A stretch of DNA of 64,000 nucleotides from Linum tenue (Eukaryota > Streptophyta > Magnoliopsida > Malpighiales > Linaceae). How positions within the stretch are numbered: the stretch's first letter is position 1; every line of letters starts with the position of its first letter. The notes beneath the pieces were generated by a model. That model worked only from the letters and a program-made list of their open reading frames with translations, ran no database searches and was not told the origin of the DNA. Where the stretch lies: the NCBI GenBank assembly GCA_946122785.1, contig CAMGYJ010000002.1, positions 9,980,339 to 10,044,338 of the forward strand, given 5' to 3'. Positions 29,665 through 45,569 of the stretch are shown piece by piece. The position numbers were made by a program, and so were the translations under genes.

Positions 29665-29676
29665 CAAAAGAAATAT
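29665..29676 (-). promoter_or_regulatory. Dehydrin TATA box
   Basis: Read on the minus strand, tctatatatttc lies about 110 bp upstream of the dehydrin ATG (29559), a normal position for a core promoter. Confidence 0.55.
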
Positions 29677-29739
29677 ATAGATAAACATATGCATGCCCGC
29701 CAAGGGATTCTATCGAATGCAACGGTACTGGGTTTCTTA

Positions 29740-29801
29740 CACGTGTCTCTTCATGTTGCACCAGTGCACCAGCCACGTTAGCAAACAATTTGATCCACGT
29801 G
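29740..29801 (-). promoter_or_regulatory. Two ABRE/G-box elements in dehydrin promoter
   Basis: CACGTG occurs at 29740-29745 (within acacgtgtc) and 29796-29801 (within ccacgtgtc), about 180 and 240 bp upstream of the start codon. Another ACGT core lies between them (gccacgtta). Closely spaced ABREs are the usual basis of ABA and dehydration induction by AREB/ABF bZIP factors. Function is inferred from motif and position. Confidence 0.7.
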
Positions 29802-30535
29802 TCACCCTCTAGCTCTACCACCAATGACCACTTCATGCAATGATCATATCTTCTGTTCTCTTCATCTTTATCCATACCTGCCTTTTTTACATTATCCTGG
29901 AAGTCACCATGCACGTTAATACGTAAACTGACCTGACCAAACACAGAATACAGTAAAATTATAGATGGTCTGGAAACAAACTGAAACATAAACAAAACAC
30001 CATACACAACAGAAGATTTGGATTCCCATAAGATCCATTGAATAGGTTCCGAGGTAACTACAGGAAAACGAATCAATCTGTACATAGATACGAATGTTAG
30101 GAGGATATGCCATTGAGTACTGTGGCGGCCCCCCTTCTTCCTTTTGAACTGAGTTCTTCTTCCCTACTACATCAAATCAATACGTCGACTCTTCTCTCTT
30201 TTCCCTACCACAAATTCCATTCTTATCTTTACAAGTGTAGTTGCACAATCCTAAGCTTGGTTGACACAACATCTCGAAGATGTTCACTCCTAGGCAAAGA
30301 ATTGATACTCTTCCTTTCTCTTCTACCACTGACGGGCCATCTTCTCCCAATGCATAGGAGATCCGTTTCTCGAATCTGTGCCACATTATAGTTATAGAAC
30401 TGTAGTGAGTTGCTAGATATAGATGTTCGCCGGTAAATACTAAAACAGTTTGAACATTTACCAGTTCTTAGAAAAGGGACACCCAACCTGCAATATACCG
30501 ACCTGGTAATGTAGCAGATTGGAAAGCGGGGATCA

Positions 30536-33061
30536 TCATCCCCTCAGAGATCTCGTCCAGAAGAAGCCTTTCTTTTTAGTCGAGGGGTGGTGATTCTCTG
30601 ACGCGTATCTAGCCCCCTTCGATCCGAATGAAAAATGTCGTTTCAAGAAAGGTTTTGAAGTGCTGGTTTTCATGCTGGAACTGGAACCCAACTTGGGACC
30701 TTTCCTTCCCTCGCGGCCAGGTAGTTTGATATGATCACCGTTCAAGGAAACTCCATCAGCATCACTGTCCACAACCCGGCTCCTGGATCTCTTGTTCTTG
30801 GCTGCCTTCAAGTCCATTTCAGCTTTCATGGCTCTCTGACATAGCTTCAGAGTCTGCTTCTCCCCGAGCGTACATATAGGGCAAGACGGATCATACTTGG
30901 ACATTTCTGGTGTTAAAGTCTCCAGACATTCCGCATGGTAAGCATGGCCACAAGTTAGAACTGCAACAACAGATAGCTCGTTGTTCGCAATAAGCTTCTG
31001 GGTGCTCCACGCAGATCTCTCGGTTAGTAGCTTCAAGCATACTCCACATGCTTGTAGATCCATAGAGAAGGAAGAAGCAGATGTATGGTGACCATGCCCT
31101 CTTGTTTTCCCTCGATTGGAACCCCCCAATAACTCAGTGGTGTCGAAGGACCATCTCTCTCTATTAGATGTGGACATGAGTTCAGAGAATGCAAGCATAG
31201 ACCAACTATCGGAAGACCCTCCGTGGGACCCTCGAGTAGACTCATTGCTCCATGAGGGATTCGCAGACCTGTGGTCTTCACTACCGGTCTTCAATCCTGG
31301 ATTTTTGCTGCCCGATGCTTCTTGCCCTGCCGACCATGTTGGCTTGGTTAAGCTGGCGGGAAGCAAGTGGCTTTGAGCTGTTGATATGGGAGAGGTTGAC
31401 AGAGATGAAGTTGAAGGCAATGAAAGGGATATGTTGGAGGGAGAGTGATTTGAAGTTCCTGGCGGCTCTTCAGTCTCCTTCACCTAAATGCAGAGGAAAA
31501 ATTTAGCAACAGTGGGAGCCAGGACAGAATGGCTTGACCAGAGAACACATTTACCTGTTCCAGATTTGTATCCATCGATGCATTCCTTGATATGGATTGA
31601 TCTGCCACGAGAAGAAAAAAAGTTTAGGAACTTTGAAAACCTAAAAATCAAATACCAACAGGTGCAGTTCCTCACTCCTCGGTGAAACACAAACGTGCAA
31701 GTCATGAAATGGAAATTACTAAAAGGACAACCGCAAGCCATAGTATATACCATCATCTACTCCTGATGATATGTGCTAATTCAGTATTTCTTTGTTTAAC
31801 CCAGATTTCAGAACAGAGCTGCATGCATGCATCTCATCTCATCTCAATACCTGTATTGCCACCATTAGTTCCATGCTAATATGAGTATGCCCCGATCCTG
31901 TTCTCTAAGTTCTTAACTGATATAACTGATCTACACAGAGCTGAAACGGACGCTTCTACGTTAGTAGATCGCAACCAGAGAAAATTTTGACGAGAACAGG
32001 TCAAAGGGACTTGAGGTTCGAACTGTTCTCCAAGGAATATGGGGCCATGCACCAGATAGTTGCCACATACGAAGGTATCTCAACCAGAGAAACTTTGAGA
32101 GGGAAGCAGACTACTTTCTGCAATTAAATTCTACCATAAGAACCCAAAGTTCACCAATACATTCGAGGCTCAACGAAGCATATGACAGAGATGGAAAGCC
32201 ATTTTAGAAAGGGATAAAAATAACCAGGAGACATCGAATCTTCTCCAGTGCAGATAATTTTTAATAGTATTCCCAGCGAGCTTGGGACAAGTTACATCGT
32301 GAATGGATATAACTAACTCGTCCCAACTCATGATAGGGCAATAGAAACAAAGATAGGTACAACTTAAGATTCCTACTCACATTCTAGTATTTCAGCAGGG
32401 AATACTCTAATCACCCAGCACTTGCTGTCGTTGCAGTAGCCTAACAACACAACTCTTGACAGAAATGATGGCATAAACTCGGGCTCAAGAGTTAAAGCAA
32501 GACACCAAGGGCCAAAATGCCTTCAGCAATCTCACGCTGAATGTAGGGGAAGCTATATTCTTCATTGCAATAAAGATTTGGGTCCAGAATACTAAGAGGT
32601 ATCTCTAAATAAGAGAATAATAGTAGAGAACATATATTTTTTAGACAAGCTAAACATGGACATCAGATGGGCAGATAAATGACAATTAAAACTACAGCAT
32701 CACACGAAACTGATCCAAATTGAGTGTTGCATCACGACTGCTAACCTGAAGCAGGAGTCGTTAGGTGACCCGGAGTCCTGTCAGATACAGGAGACTTCTG
32801 AAATGTATGTCTCCTGGCACTAGTAAATGGGCTCCCATCTTCCGAGGCATAGGTTGATTCATTTTTAGCATCAGATGCATCGTTTCTACTGGTTTCATTA
32901 GAAAACCAACTTAAGGAAGTATCTTCCCCAGCTACTCTGCCCCGGTTATCCCACCTAAAGCTCCATGTTGGTGAATGTCGAATATTCCTGTGCAGGATGT
33001 CACTTCCAGGTCCACTCACTATGTTTTTGTCTCTAGCAGCAATGCAACAAGCGCCTCCCAT
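30536..33061 (-). CDS. RING-H2 finger protein, predicted E3 ligase
   Basis: Coding exons 33061-32746, 31601-31555 and 31483-30536 join in frame to 436 residues. I chose the ATG at 33061 because it gives MGGACCIAARDK, an N-myristoylation-type start (Gly2) with adjacent Cys for palmitoylation; the first half is Ser/Thr-rich and looks disordered. The RING lies in the last exon: CGVC, then TCGHAYHAEC and CPIC, a C3H2C3 pattern with a longish first loop. A basic, Ser-rich tail ends KGFFWTRSLRG. RING proteins recruit E2 enzymes to ubiquitinate targets; the N-terminus predicts membrane attachment. The substrate is unknown. I recognise it as one of a plant-specific group but assign no symbol. Confidence 0.88.
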
Positions 33062-33073
33062 TCTCAAAGTCCA

Positions 33074-34211
33074 CTAAAGAAGACTACTCTGGTACGAAAA
33101 AAGAAGAAACCCCAATCACATGCTCAAATTTCCAAACCCAGCACTGGAAATAGCAATATCACCATAAAAGGAAAGAACCCAGGTAAAGTTTTGTGTATCT
33201 GCACCACGAACAAAAGCAATGGTTAGAATTTATGTGTGTCATTAATTTGATGCCCAGAAAACCACGTGCAGGTATCCAGAATTGGCAAACACCTCTCGAA
33301 GAATTACTTCACAGAAAAGAAGGGGCAAGCCTAAAAAACAAAATTTTCAATAACTCATCCCAACTCTAACCCACACATGATCTTACACAACAGATACCGA
33401 CCTCAAGAACACCAAAGAAAGCCCCCGCTTCCAAATGATGGATTCAGCTCAACAAGGCTCAAACCATCCAACGAAAAGTTGAGACTAGAGAGAACTTAAC
33501 CACAGTCCACAGATATAAAATTATATTTAGAGTGTGAGAAAGATGGATTTGTTCTTCAGATCCTGCAGGCCATATTTTGGAAGGGACAAAAACAGAGAGC
33601 GGCGGACAAGTTCTAATTCAATGGCCTCATCTAACCGGAGAACCCACCAAATACAGTTCATACAGATAACATCAAAGAGCCCGAAAAAACAATGAACCCA
33701 CGAAATTTAACAAATTAAACTCCTATAATTTTCCCTGGTTTCCTTCTCTTTGCGAGCAAACTCACCGTTCACACCAACTCTCAACGAACAAGGACAAACT
33801 CCCCCACTGGCAGCTCGCATCACCGGTAACAAAAAAAAACCAAATCCCAATCGAGAAACTAAATACAATAAAATAAAATAAACAAAGCAGCCGGAAAATC
33901 GAATCAAAATTCGCCTACTCTCTAGGCGGAGCGAAGAGTGAGTCCAAAGTCAATAATCAACCCCTTAATAATAGAAACCGGAGAAATGGAAGGGGAAAAC
34001 AAAACTCAGCCGAAAAATATCCACTAGAGACGGAAACCCCTAAAATCTAGACGACGGGGAGGGGGGAAAATGGACACACGAGTCAATCGATCCGATTCCA
34101 CTTCCGAGTAAAACAACGAAGAAGAAGCTAAACAGAAAATAAAACCATAAAGAAGCTTGAATAAAGATGGAGCACTCGAATTCGATAAACTGCGGCAACA
34201 GAATCCCGCAC
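33074..34211 (-). other. Probable leader intron of RING gene
   Basis: On the minus strand a donor CAG|GTGCGG at 34212/34211 and an acceptor TTTAG|TGG at 33074/33073 would join a leader exon (34212 to about 34330) to the 13 bp before the ATG. The intron would be 1138 bp. Long leader introns are common in plant regulatory genes. This is inferred from splice motifs and the lack of coding frames between. Confidence 0.45.
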
Positions 34212-34339
34212 CTGACTCGAAACGAGGGGAGGAGGGAGACGGACGAATTCAGCAGCCTCCGAGAACCGCCATGGCCGGTGCAGCGAGAGCTTCTGCGGGA
34301 AGAAACTGAGAAGACAATCCTAGAGACAGAGAGAGTGAC

Positions 34340-35640
34340 TGAGCGGCTGCTGCTAGGTGCTTTGCTTATGATTGTTGGCTTGCTTCCTTCCTATTCTACT
34401 CTTTTTGGTTACAGAAAGTGAGAGAAGGAAAGCAGCCGGGGGGGGAAAGGAAATGTAAATGGAGAACTGGAGAAGTCGTTTTAAACGGTTTTCCGTAACG
34501 CCGTTGAGAATTTCCTTTTGTTTTTGCTTTTTTACCTCCATCTGGCAAATGGTTCGCGGCTTTACCGCTTCCTGACGGAGTTTGTGTTTGCCGACGTCTG
34601 CTGGTTCAAGAATTTCCGCCACGTGACGTAACCCCACCTTTTCTTCCCTTTTTTTCTTGCCTCGCTGTACTGTACAAAATTATAGTATAATTTTTCCACA
34701 TATATTTTCTCAGTATAAATTAAATTCCCTAAAATGTGTATTGAAGAATAATAATTGGATTTTGAGATAGTGATTAGTGGAGCAGCGCGTTAGATTTTGA
34801 CTTCATTTTTGTTTTAACCTGCTGTTATCAATTTTCGTCTTTTTTATTTATTTAGTGGGAACGTAATTAAATAATAGGTAGAAAAAGAAGTGTAAAATAG
34901 TCTACCCTTGTGGGTGGGTGGGTGCTGTACAGTTAAATGGTCTAAACTATGGTGGACAGTGGTCTACCTTGGACAGCAATTGAGAGGAGTTGTTGAGCCA
35001 CAATATAATAAATCGAAAACTTACAAGCAAGCAATTCCAAAAGGTTGAAACTTTTGTTTCTTTTTTTTTTTCCCCCTGAAATATAAGTTGGATGGGTTAT
35101 CAATAATTTCAATACAAACTATAAAATCGACCTTTGGGTTTGGGGGGGTTTAATGTTAATTTAATGGTTAAATTTGGTTAAAAGAGACACGATGACAGAA
35201 ATAAAGTTTGTGAAATTGAAATGACACATTACATTGTTGATGCATTGTTTATTTATTTTCTATTCTCAACATAAAAATTAACGTTGACAAATAAATGGAT
35301 CACGATTTAGAGGTGCATCGTTTGGAGACTAAACAAAGAACCAAGTTAGATTTCACTAGAATTATCAACAATCGATGTCGAGCTAAACAATAGAAAAATG
35401 ATCTTTCTAATTTATACTTCTTCATTTAATCTTCTACACAATAACAAATTTACGAGATATGTAAGATCCATTTTGTGAATTAAAAAAAAAATTATTGCTT
35501 TGTTATAAACATTTTTTAATTAAAATCACATGTAACTTCATTGAAAGAAGAAAACCCACTAATGCCCATTTACTGTAAATGCAGAAACCTTTTACTGTAC
35601 ATACAGACTCATATGTACTGTTGCAACTTGGATTGAGTTT
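34340..35640. other. No gene; RING promoter and AT-rich spacer
   Basis: 34340-34660 is the likely promoter side of the RING gene. 34660-35640 is AT-rich with homopolymers and no gene or RNA that I recognise. Confidence 0.5.
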
Positions 35641-38600
35641 CTGTGTGGGCGGCTGCAGGTGGACTCTCTTTGGATCTGGACGAGATTCCCATAGTTTGGT
35701 TGCGGTTGGACATTAGTCTGCCCTCTGGTTGGGGGCCTGGGGCCCTTACCCGAGTAGATCGCTCGGCAGAAATTTTCGCCATCGATTACTGGGACATGAA
35801 ACTCTATTTGTCATTCGGTTCCTATGTGGGTCTTGAGATATAGGGGGAGGGTGAGTGGAGTGGAGTGGAGTGGGGTACTTTTCCCGTTATTCGAGGTTTC
35901 CAAGGACTCTGATTGGCCGGGTTTTTTTGCGGTTGTTGAAGGGTTCCACGTCAGTGCAAATGGCTTGGGTGTAAGCAAGGCCTTGTCGCTGTCTTTGTTG
36001 TTGGGGACTGACGACTGACGAGTGAGGCTGTGCTTGGGAAACCCACCACCGACTGCTGGGAGAATGGTCAAATCGAGAATGCTCCAATTCACTGAAGGGA
36101 GAGAGTCTGTAGAGATGATTCTTTATCCTTTACTTTCTCCCCCATTGTCATTCCACTCTCTTCTCGGCTTCTCTCTCTCTCTCTTTCTCTCTGCGTTGTT
36201 CTTCTCATCTCTCTTCTTGGGCAATGGTTGGATTTGAAAGTGATGGGACGCGGATATTGGAGGTCCGGCGAGGATCCGAAAAAGATCGAGACCCGCCGGT
36301 TATATCTTTTATTTCAGGTGATCTATCCTTCATTTCTTCTCTCTCTGTAGAGTTTGTTTTCCTCTTTTTCAGTCCCATTCATCGTCCCGATCCGCCTGCT
36401 CTCTTTTGATTCTAGGTGGTGTTTGGATGCAGGGTTACTCCCGTTTTCCTGGCCTTCTTCGCATTGCAGTGAGTATTCTCGGTCATTTATTTTCATCCTT
36501 TTGTTGTGAGTATCTCACTCTTCTTCTTCTTCTTCTTGACTTCTTATTTCTCTATCTCTGTATGCGCAACAGGTGCAGATGAAGGGCTTAGAAGCGCCAA
36601 CCTGTTGCTAGATTTTCGTCAATAGTTCACCAGAAGAAATCAAATAGTAAGCTCCTCATACTTCTTTTTCTCTCTTCTGTGTTTCCTTCAGATTCCCTTA
36701 TTTGAGAGGTCTGTAGAGGATTTTGTGGGGTTCTCATTGGGTTCGTGTGTTTTTCACATTCTCTCTATCTGGTGAAGTGTTCTCGCGCCCCTCGATAACT
36801 GTTTGGTCATTTTGTCTTTCAGATGGCTTTTATTTCATACCGATCTCGACGTGATTGCATGTCTCGATGGATTTGTTTGCTTTTCCTTTTCTCGAATGAG
36901 TTCCTTTCTATTCCCCTGAATTGGATTTGTTCAGTGTCTATTTTGGCAAGAGGTGGCATGCTCTGATCTTTGCGTGACAATTATTCATCAGATTCCGCTC
37001 AGATTCGTGCGGTCAAACTTACAGCGATAGATGATGAATATTTTGTTGGGGATAGTTGTTGTAACGGAAGTCCCGTGTGACCAGGAGACTGATGGGTTCA
37101 ATTTCTTTCAAAACTTATGCTTTCATTTTACTTGCTAAGGCTTGGTAAATTCAGGATAGCACCTGGTCACCCGTTGTAAGATCCGAAGGACAGGTACGTA
37201 GTATTTTCCCATTATTTTCCCATTGTTTCTTACATTTTCAACCCTTACCTTTGTTCTTGGACGAATGCAGTTCGTTCATAAGATTTAGTAATGTATTTAA
37301 GTCATTATTAGTTCTTTGTTATTTATAAATTTTCCTGGCATGGTTCCTGATTGCTCAATTCATTTATCCATTTTGTGGCTAAAGTTCATTTCGGACAGCT
37401 TATAGTATTTTTTTTAGTTACCTCATATATTCATTTTCTCTTGATTGACACTCTACTCATTGCCATTTATGAAACTGAGTTCTTGAATTGTATGAAGTAC
37501 TTGATGAGCTATACATGGATATATCATTCTTGAAGAGGATTCTCTTCTGGGTGTTGATTCTGTAATCTATCTTGATTGTGTTGTTCCTTTCTGTGGTCTT
37601 AGGTTACTTTCTCTTCTACCAAAGATTGAAATTGGGAAGCTGGGAGTTATGATCAGAATCAATCGAAGCCAACTATACATACTTCTGTTGTGCTCCCATT
37701 GAAAGGAAATGCATACTTCCTTCCCATGGTTAATTAGTGGTTCTATGGTTTGCTCATATATTCTTTTGAGCTTCTTTGATAGGCAGGTTGTTGTGCTAGC
37801 ATTCTTACTGAGTTAATTTAATGGTTAGTTTATGGTTTGCTCATATATCCTTTTGCACTTTTTTGATAGGCTGGTTGTGTATCATGGATGGATGCTTTAA
37901 GGAATTTTGTTTGTGAACCCTGTGACCGGCCAAGCGTGGGTATTAGGTTTCTCCATACTTGGTTGATGAATTAAGTAGTCAAGCACTTTGCTCCTTTCAT
38001 GGTGTCTGAATGGGGTTCTGTGCATCCTTCAGTGCTGTCGTTGTTTTCAACTATTTTAGCATCATCACTAATATTTTATCATCCTCTGTCTTGCATGTCT
38101 CTATATTGCTGGCAAGTGTTGTTGTCTGGAGTCAGGTTTCTACGAACATGGTGAAACTCCTGTTCCATTCATGATCTGCTCATGGTTTGCAATGTGGTTA
38201 TTTCTTCTATTTATGCTGTTTGATTAGTACATTAAAAGTGGTGTTTTCCACTTGAGTTGTCTGCATTCTCTCAAGCCCTTGAAATGACCTCATTGTTAGT
38301 TTTGAAATTGACATTGTGCTGCTCATAAATCTACCCATGTTATGCATGTCTGTTAATTGCGCACTTGATATCATGAAGGAGTTTCTTCAAAGATTAAGTG
38401 AGCAACAATACAGTTTTGGCGTATTTTGCTTTTTGAACTTCTATAGTATGCCCAGGTTCTGTTTTTCCATATTGAAAAAGAAGTTGGACACAATGCTATG
38501 TTTATATAAATTAATAAAATGTGCGCGATTCAATGAATAAAACATGTTATTCAAAGAAATCTCAACTCAATGCTCAATCATAACTTTCTGCATTTTGACA

Positions 38601-39028
38601 TTTTGTTATACAATTTCCTCTGGAGCCATTATGTTATTTTTGACGCAATTTCTCTTGCTTCCATGTTTGAAGGAATGCTCTTCCAATACTTGAATCAAAT
38701 GAGGAACACCAAAAAGCAATGCAGCAACAAGAGGAATTCTATATATTTGTTCTATGATTTCTCTTATGACATTGGGATAAACCGATCCAGGGAAGCAAGT
38801 GAGATAACAACCCAATTTTTTGTAGCCATAGACAAATCTTCTCTGCTGTAATGTTCTTATAATACACCATCAATGGTTATTACATAGATTTAAAATGAAA
38901 ATATTCATTGAGATATGTAAACATTCGCTCAGTGTTCAAAAATGCTATGTATGTAGTACGTGTGTGTGCAAATAAATATTCTCTTTTTTGTTCAAGTCCC
39001 GGCGCAAAGCGCGGGCAATGAAAACTAG
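35641..39028 (+). mobile_element. Probable Helitron body, 5' end undefined
   Basis: About 3.4 kb without a credible coding frame ends in a Helitron-type 3' terminus. It starts promoter-like (about 35850-36220, with a tg-gagtg tandem at 35852-35874 and a (tc)n tract near 36170-36190). It then shows several splice-like junctions: GCATTGCA|GTGAGT near 36471, AACAG|GTGCAG near 36571, AAATA|GTAAGC near 36649 and GGACAG|GTACGT near 37194. This resembles a captured multi-exon gene or a spliced non-coding transcript. The 5' TC terminus is not identified and no Rep/helicase is seen, so the left boundary given is only where gene-free sequence with this character begins. Confidence 0.4.
38998..39028 (+). 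mobile_element. Helitron 3' terminus (hairpin + CTAG)
   Basis: The stem-loop cccggcgc-aaa-gcgcggg (one bulged base) at 38998-39015 is followed 9 bp later by CTAG at 39025-39028 and a host T. A GC-rich hairpin about 10 bp before CTRR and insertion next to T define Helitron 3' ends. Confidence 0.8.
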
Positions 39029-39101
39029 TATTGATAATTAACACATCTCATATTTAGCCATTGACACAGCTTATATTTAGCCATAAACAAAGTTTATTTC
39101 A

Positions 39102-39190
39102 TGGGCTATTGGACCTTCGAAGCATAATGTTAACCTATTGGGTCTCACTAATGGGCTGAGACAGATGAAGTTCCACTTTATTTCGGCCCA
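39102..39190 (+). promoter_or_regulatory. Site II (TGGGCY) elements upstream of uS2m
   Basis: TGGGCT at 39102-39107 and 39152-39157 and GGCCCA (inverted TGGGCC) at 39185-39190 form a cluster of site II motifs. In plants these are bound by TCP factors and are enriched upstream of ribosomal-protein and mitochondrial-protein genes, which fits the downstream gene. Confidence 0.55.
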
Positions 39191-39881
39191 TAAGTTAAAA
39201 ACTCCGGAAAAGCCCTTCCACCTGCTGAGTGCCGTCCTTCTCACTCTCCTCCTTTCAGCGCCGAGACCCTCACTCTCCTTCTCCGTCGCCGGCGCCCCTT
39301 CCGTTCTGTTCTCCCGCTGTAGAACCAAGCTTATCCTCGGCGGGTTCGATTCCTCTCCCTTTCTCTGTCTATTCTTCATTACCTTTCACTTTTGCCTGAT
39401 AATCAATAATCTCTTACTCAGACGACTCTACCTTCCTTCGTTTCCCTAATCGTGGTCTACTTGGTTCACACTTTCATCCCCTGGAGTAGTCTGGGTAGAG
39501 TAAATACTTTGGGAATCCCTACAATTCAGATTACTGAGGGTTTACAACTGAGCTAGTCTTACTTTCAGGGTCCCAATCAGTTTCTCAAGTGTTAATTAAT
39601 AATTACAGATATGCAAGATTGGAAATAGATTGGAGAGTGTTAGTCTGGTTGTTTTTACATTTGCACTTTTAAGCTGCTCAATTCTGTGGAGAAATGGCTA
39701 GGTTGAGTTGCGATTTCTATTGAATCAGAAGATGCTGACATTGTGTGTTCGTTCTTTCTCTATTCTGTCTCTTCAATTTTGCCAATAACTACAGATGGTA
39801 TACCGGGGAGTGCACTCTGTTTGATTGTCTCTAAGCTTGCTCGCTCTCTCGCAATTGCCACTGCTGATTACCGATCAGGGG

Positions 39882-41070
39882 ATGACGATACATTCAGTTG
39901 TCATCCAGAAGCTACTCAGCACCAATGCACATTTGGGCAAGCGAGCGGTGGCTCAACACTTCAAGATCTTCACCGAAGGATCACGGGCCGGGGTGTCCAT
40001 AATTGATTCCGACAAAACCCTGATATGTCTCCGGAATGCTACCAACTTTATTGCACAGTTGGCTAGAGAGAAGAAAGCCCGGTTCTTGTTTGTCAACACC
40101 AATCCACTTTTTGATGAGATAGTGGAGCAGATGACGAAGAAGATCGGGCTGTATAGTCCAAGGGATAAGGTTATTTGGAAAATGGGTGGGTTTTTGACCA
40201 ACAGTTTCAGCCCCAAGAAGTTCCGCTCCAGGAATAAGAAGGTTGGCATCTTTCAATGTTTCCCATGTGTTTGGTCTGAGTTGAAGTTTCCTTCTTTCCT
40301 TGCACTTGACTATATTTTCTCTCTGTGTATGAGTACTTGTGAATAGTCCATTTGTGTGTGTTTATTTTGATGCATTTGTTAGGACCATGGAATTTGAATT
40401 CAGATAATGCGTCATTGGAGTTCATAGATAATCAACACATGTTCCTTCTGATTGAAATATGTTGAGTTATTGTCGTGTGTAGAAGGTTGTGTCACTAGCG
40501 GGTGGTTGTTGGATTGTTTTTGCTTGATTATCATTTGAAAGGAGGTTCTCGTCGATACAAACATAATATAACTTGTCTATATCGAACTCTAGGAAATAGA
40601 ATCAGCTGGTCTAAAAGACCTAATGGGTGAAATGTAAAATCCATACATTTGGAATCTAATACATTCTGGCAACATATTTATGGAGTAATTGTAGTTTTCT
40701 TAATTTTTTTTTTCCTTGCTTGGTTTTTGAAGTAAATGATATCAATTTTTGTTTCTTCTAAAAGGTTTGTTTTGCGCCAGTACAACCACCAGATTGTGTT
40801 GTGGTGTTGGACACGGACAGGAAGAGTTCAGTGATTTTGGAGGCTGCTAGGCTTCAAGTTCCCATTGTAGCTCTGGTAGATTCAAGTCTGCCACGGGATT
40901 ATTACGAGAAGATTGCTTATCCTGTGCCTGCTAATGATTCAATGGAGTTTGTGTACTTGTTCTGTAACATCATTACCAAGACTTTCTTGCTTGAGCGTAA
41001 GAAGATGGGAGAAGCCAAGGGAGATACTATTGAAGATGAGCCAGCAACTTCAACAGAAGAACTTGGGTAA
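39882..41070 (+). CDS. RPS2: Mitochondrial small ribosomal subunit protein uS2
   Basis: Exons 39882-40241 and 40765-41070 join in phase to 221 residues. The protein starts MTIHSVVIQKLLSTNAHLGK and contains IIDSDKTLICLRNATNFI, FLFVNTNPLFDEIVEQM, WKMGGFLTNSFSPKKFRS, then PPDCVVVLDTDRKSSVI, PIVALVDSSLP and FVYLFCNIITKTFLLE. This is the plant nuclear-encoded mitochondrial uS2 family, a gene transferred from the mitochondrial genome; like relatives I remember, it has no obvious classical presequence. uS2 binds the head/body junction of the 30S-type subunit and helps recruit uS1-like functions. Arabidopsis has an equivalent two-part protein of similar length. Site II motifs lie upstream. The UGPase-like gene follows about 280-350 bp downstream on the same strand. 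Confidence 0.93.
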
Positions 41071-41349
41071 TATACTCTGATAGAATAAGTATAATCATGA
41101 TTATTGCTTGGGGAGAGTAAGTATTGCTGCCTAGTTCTTGAGAGTGTGAAAGAAGTCAGGATCAGCCTATATCTTGGTGCTGCCATTTATTCTGATATCA
41201 CCTGGTTCCATGAACTTTTAAGTCTCTAGAATTGATTATTTGTCTAGCACTACATGAAGCAAGTAAAGTATAAGAGGGCAGAGAAGGAAGCTTTGAGAGA
41301 ATTAGTCTGTGTTATTGTTCCCATTGACAGATTACATTTAGCCTGTGAA

Positions 41350-45569
<4,220 letters not shown>

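Noticed and set aside
36222..36409. Short protein gene starting at the ATG near 36224
   Set aside because: It is only 61 residues, without conserved features; the region is better read as a non-coding exon with splice junctions.
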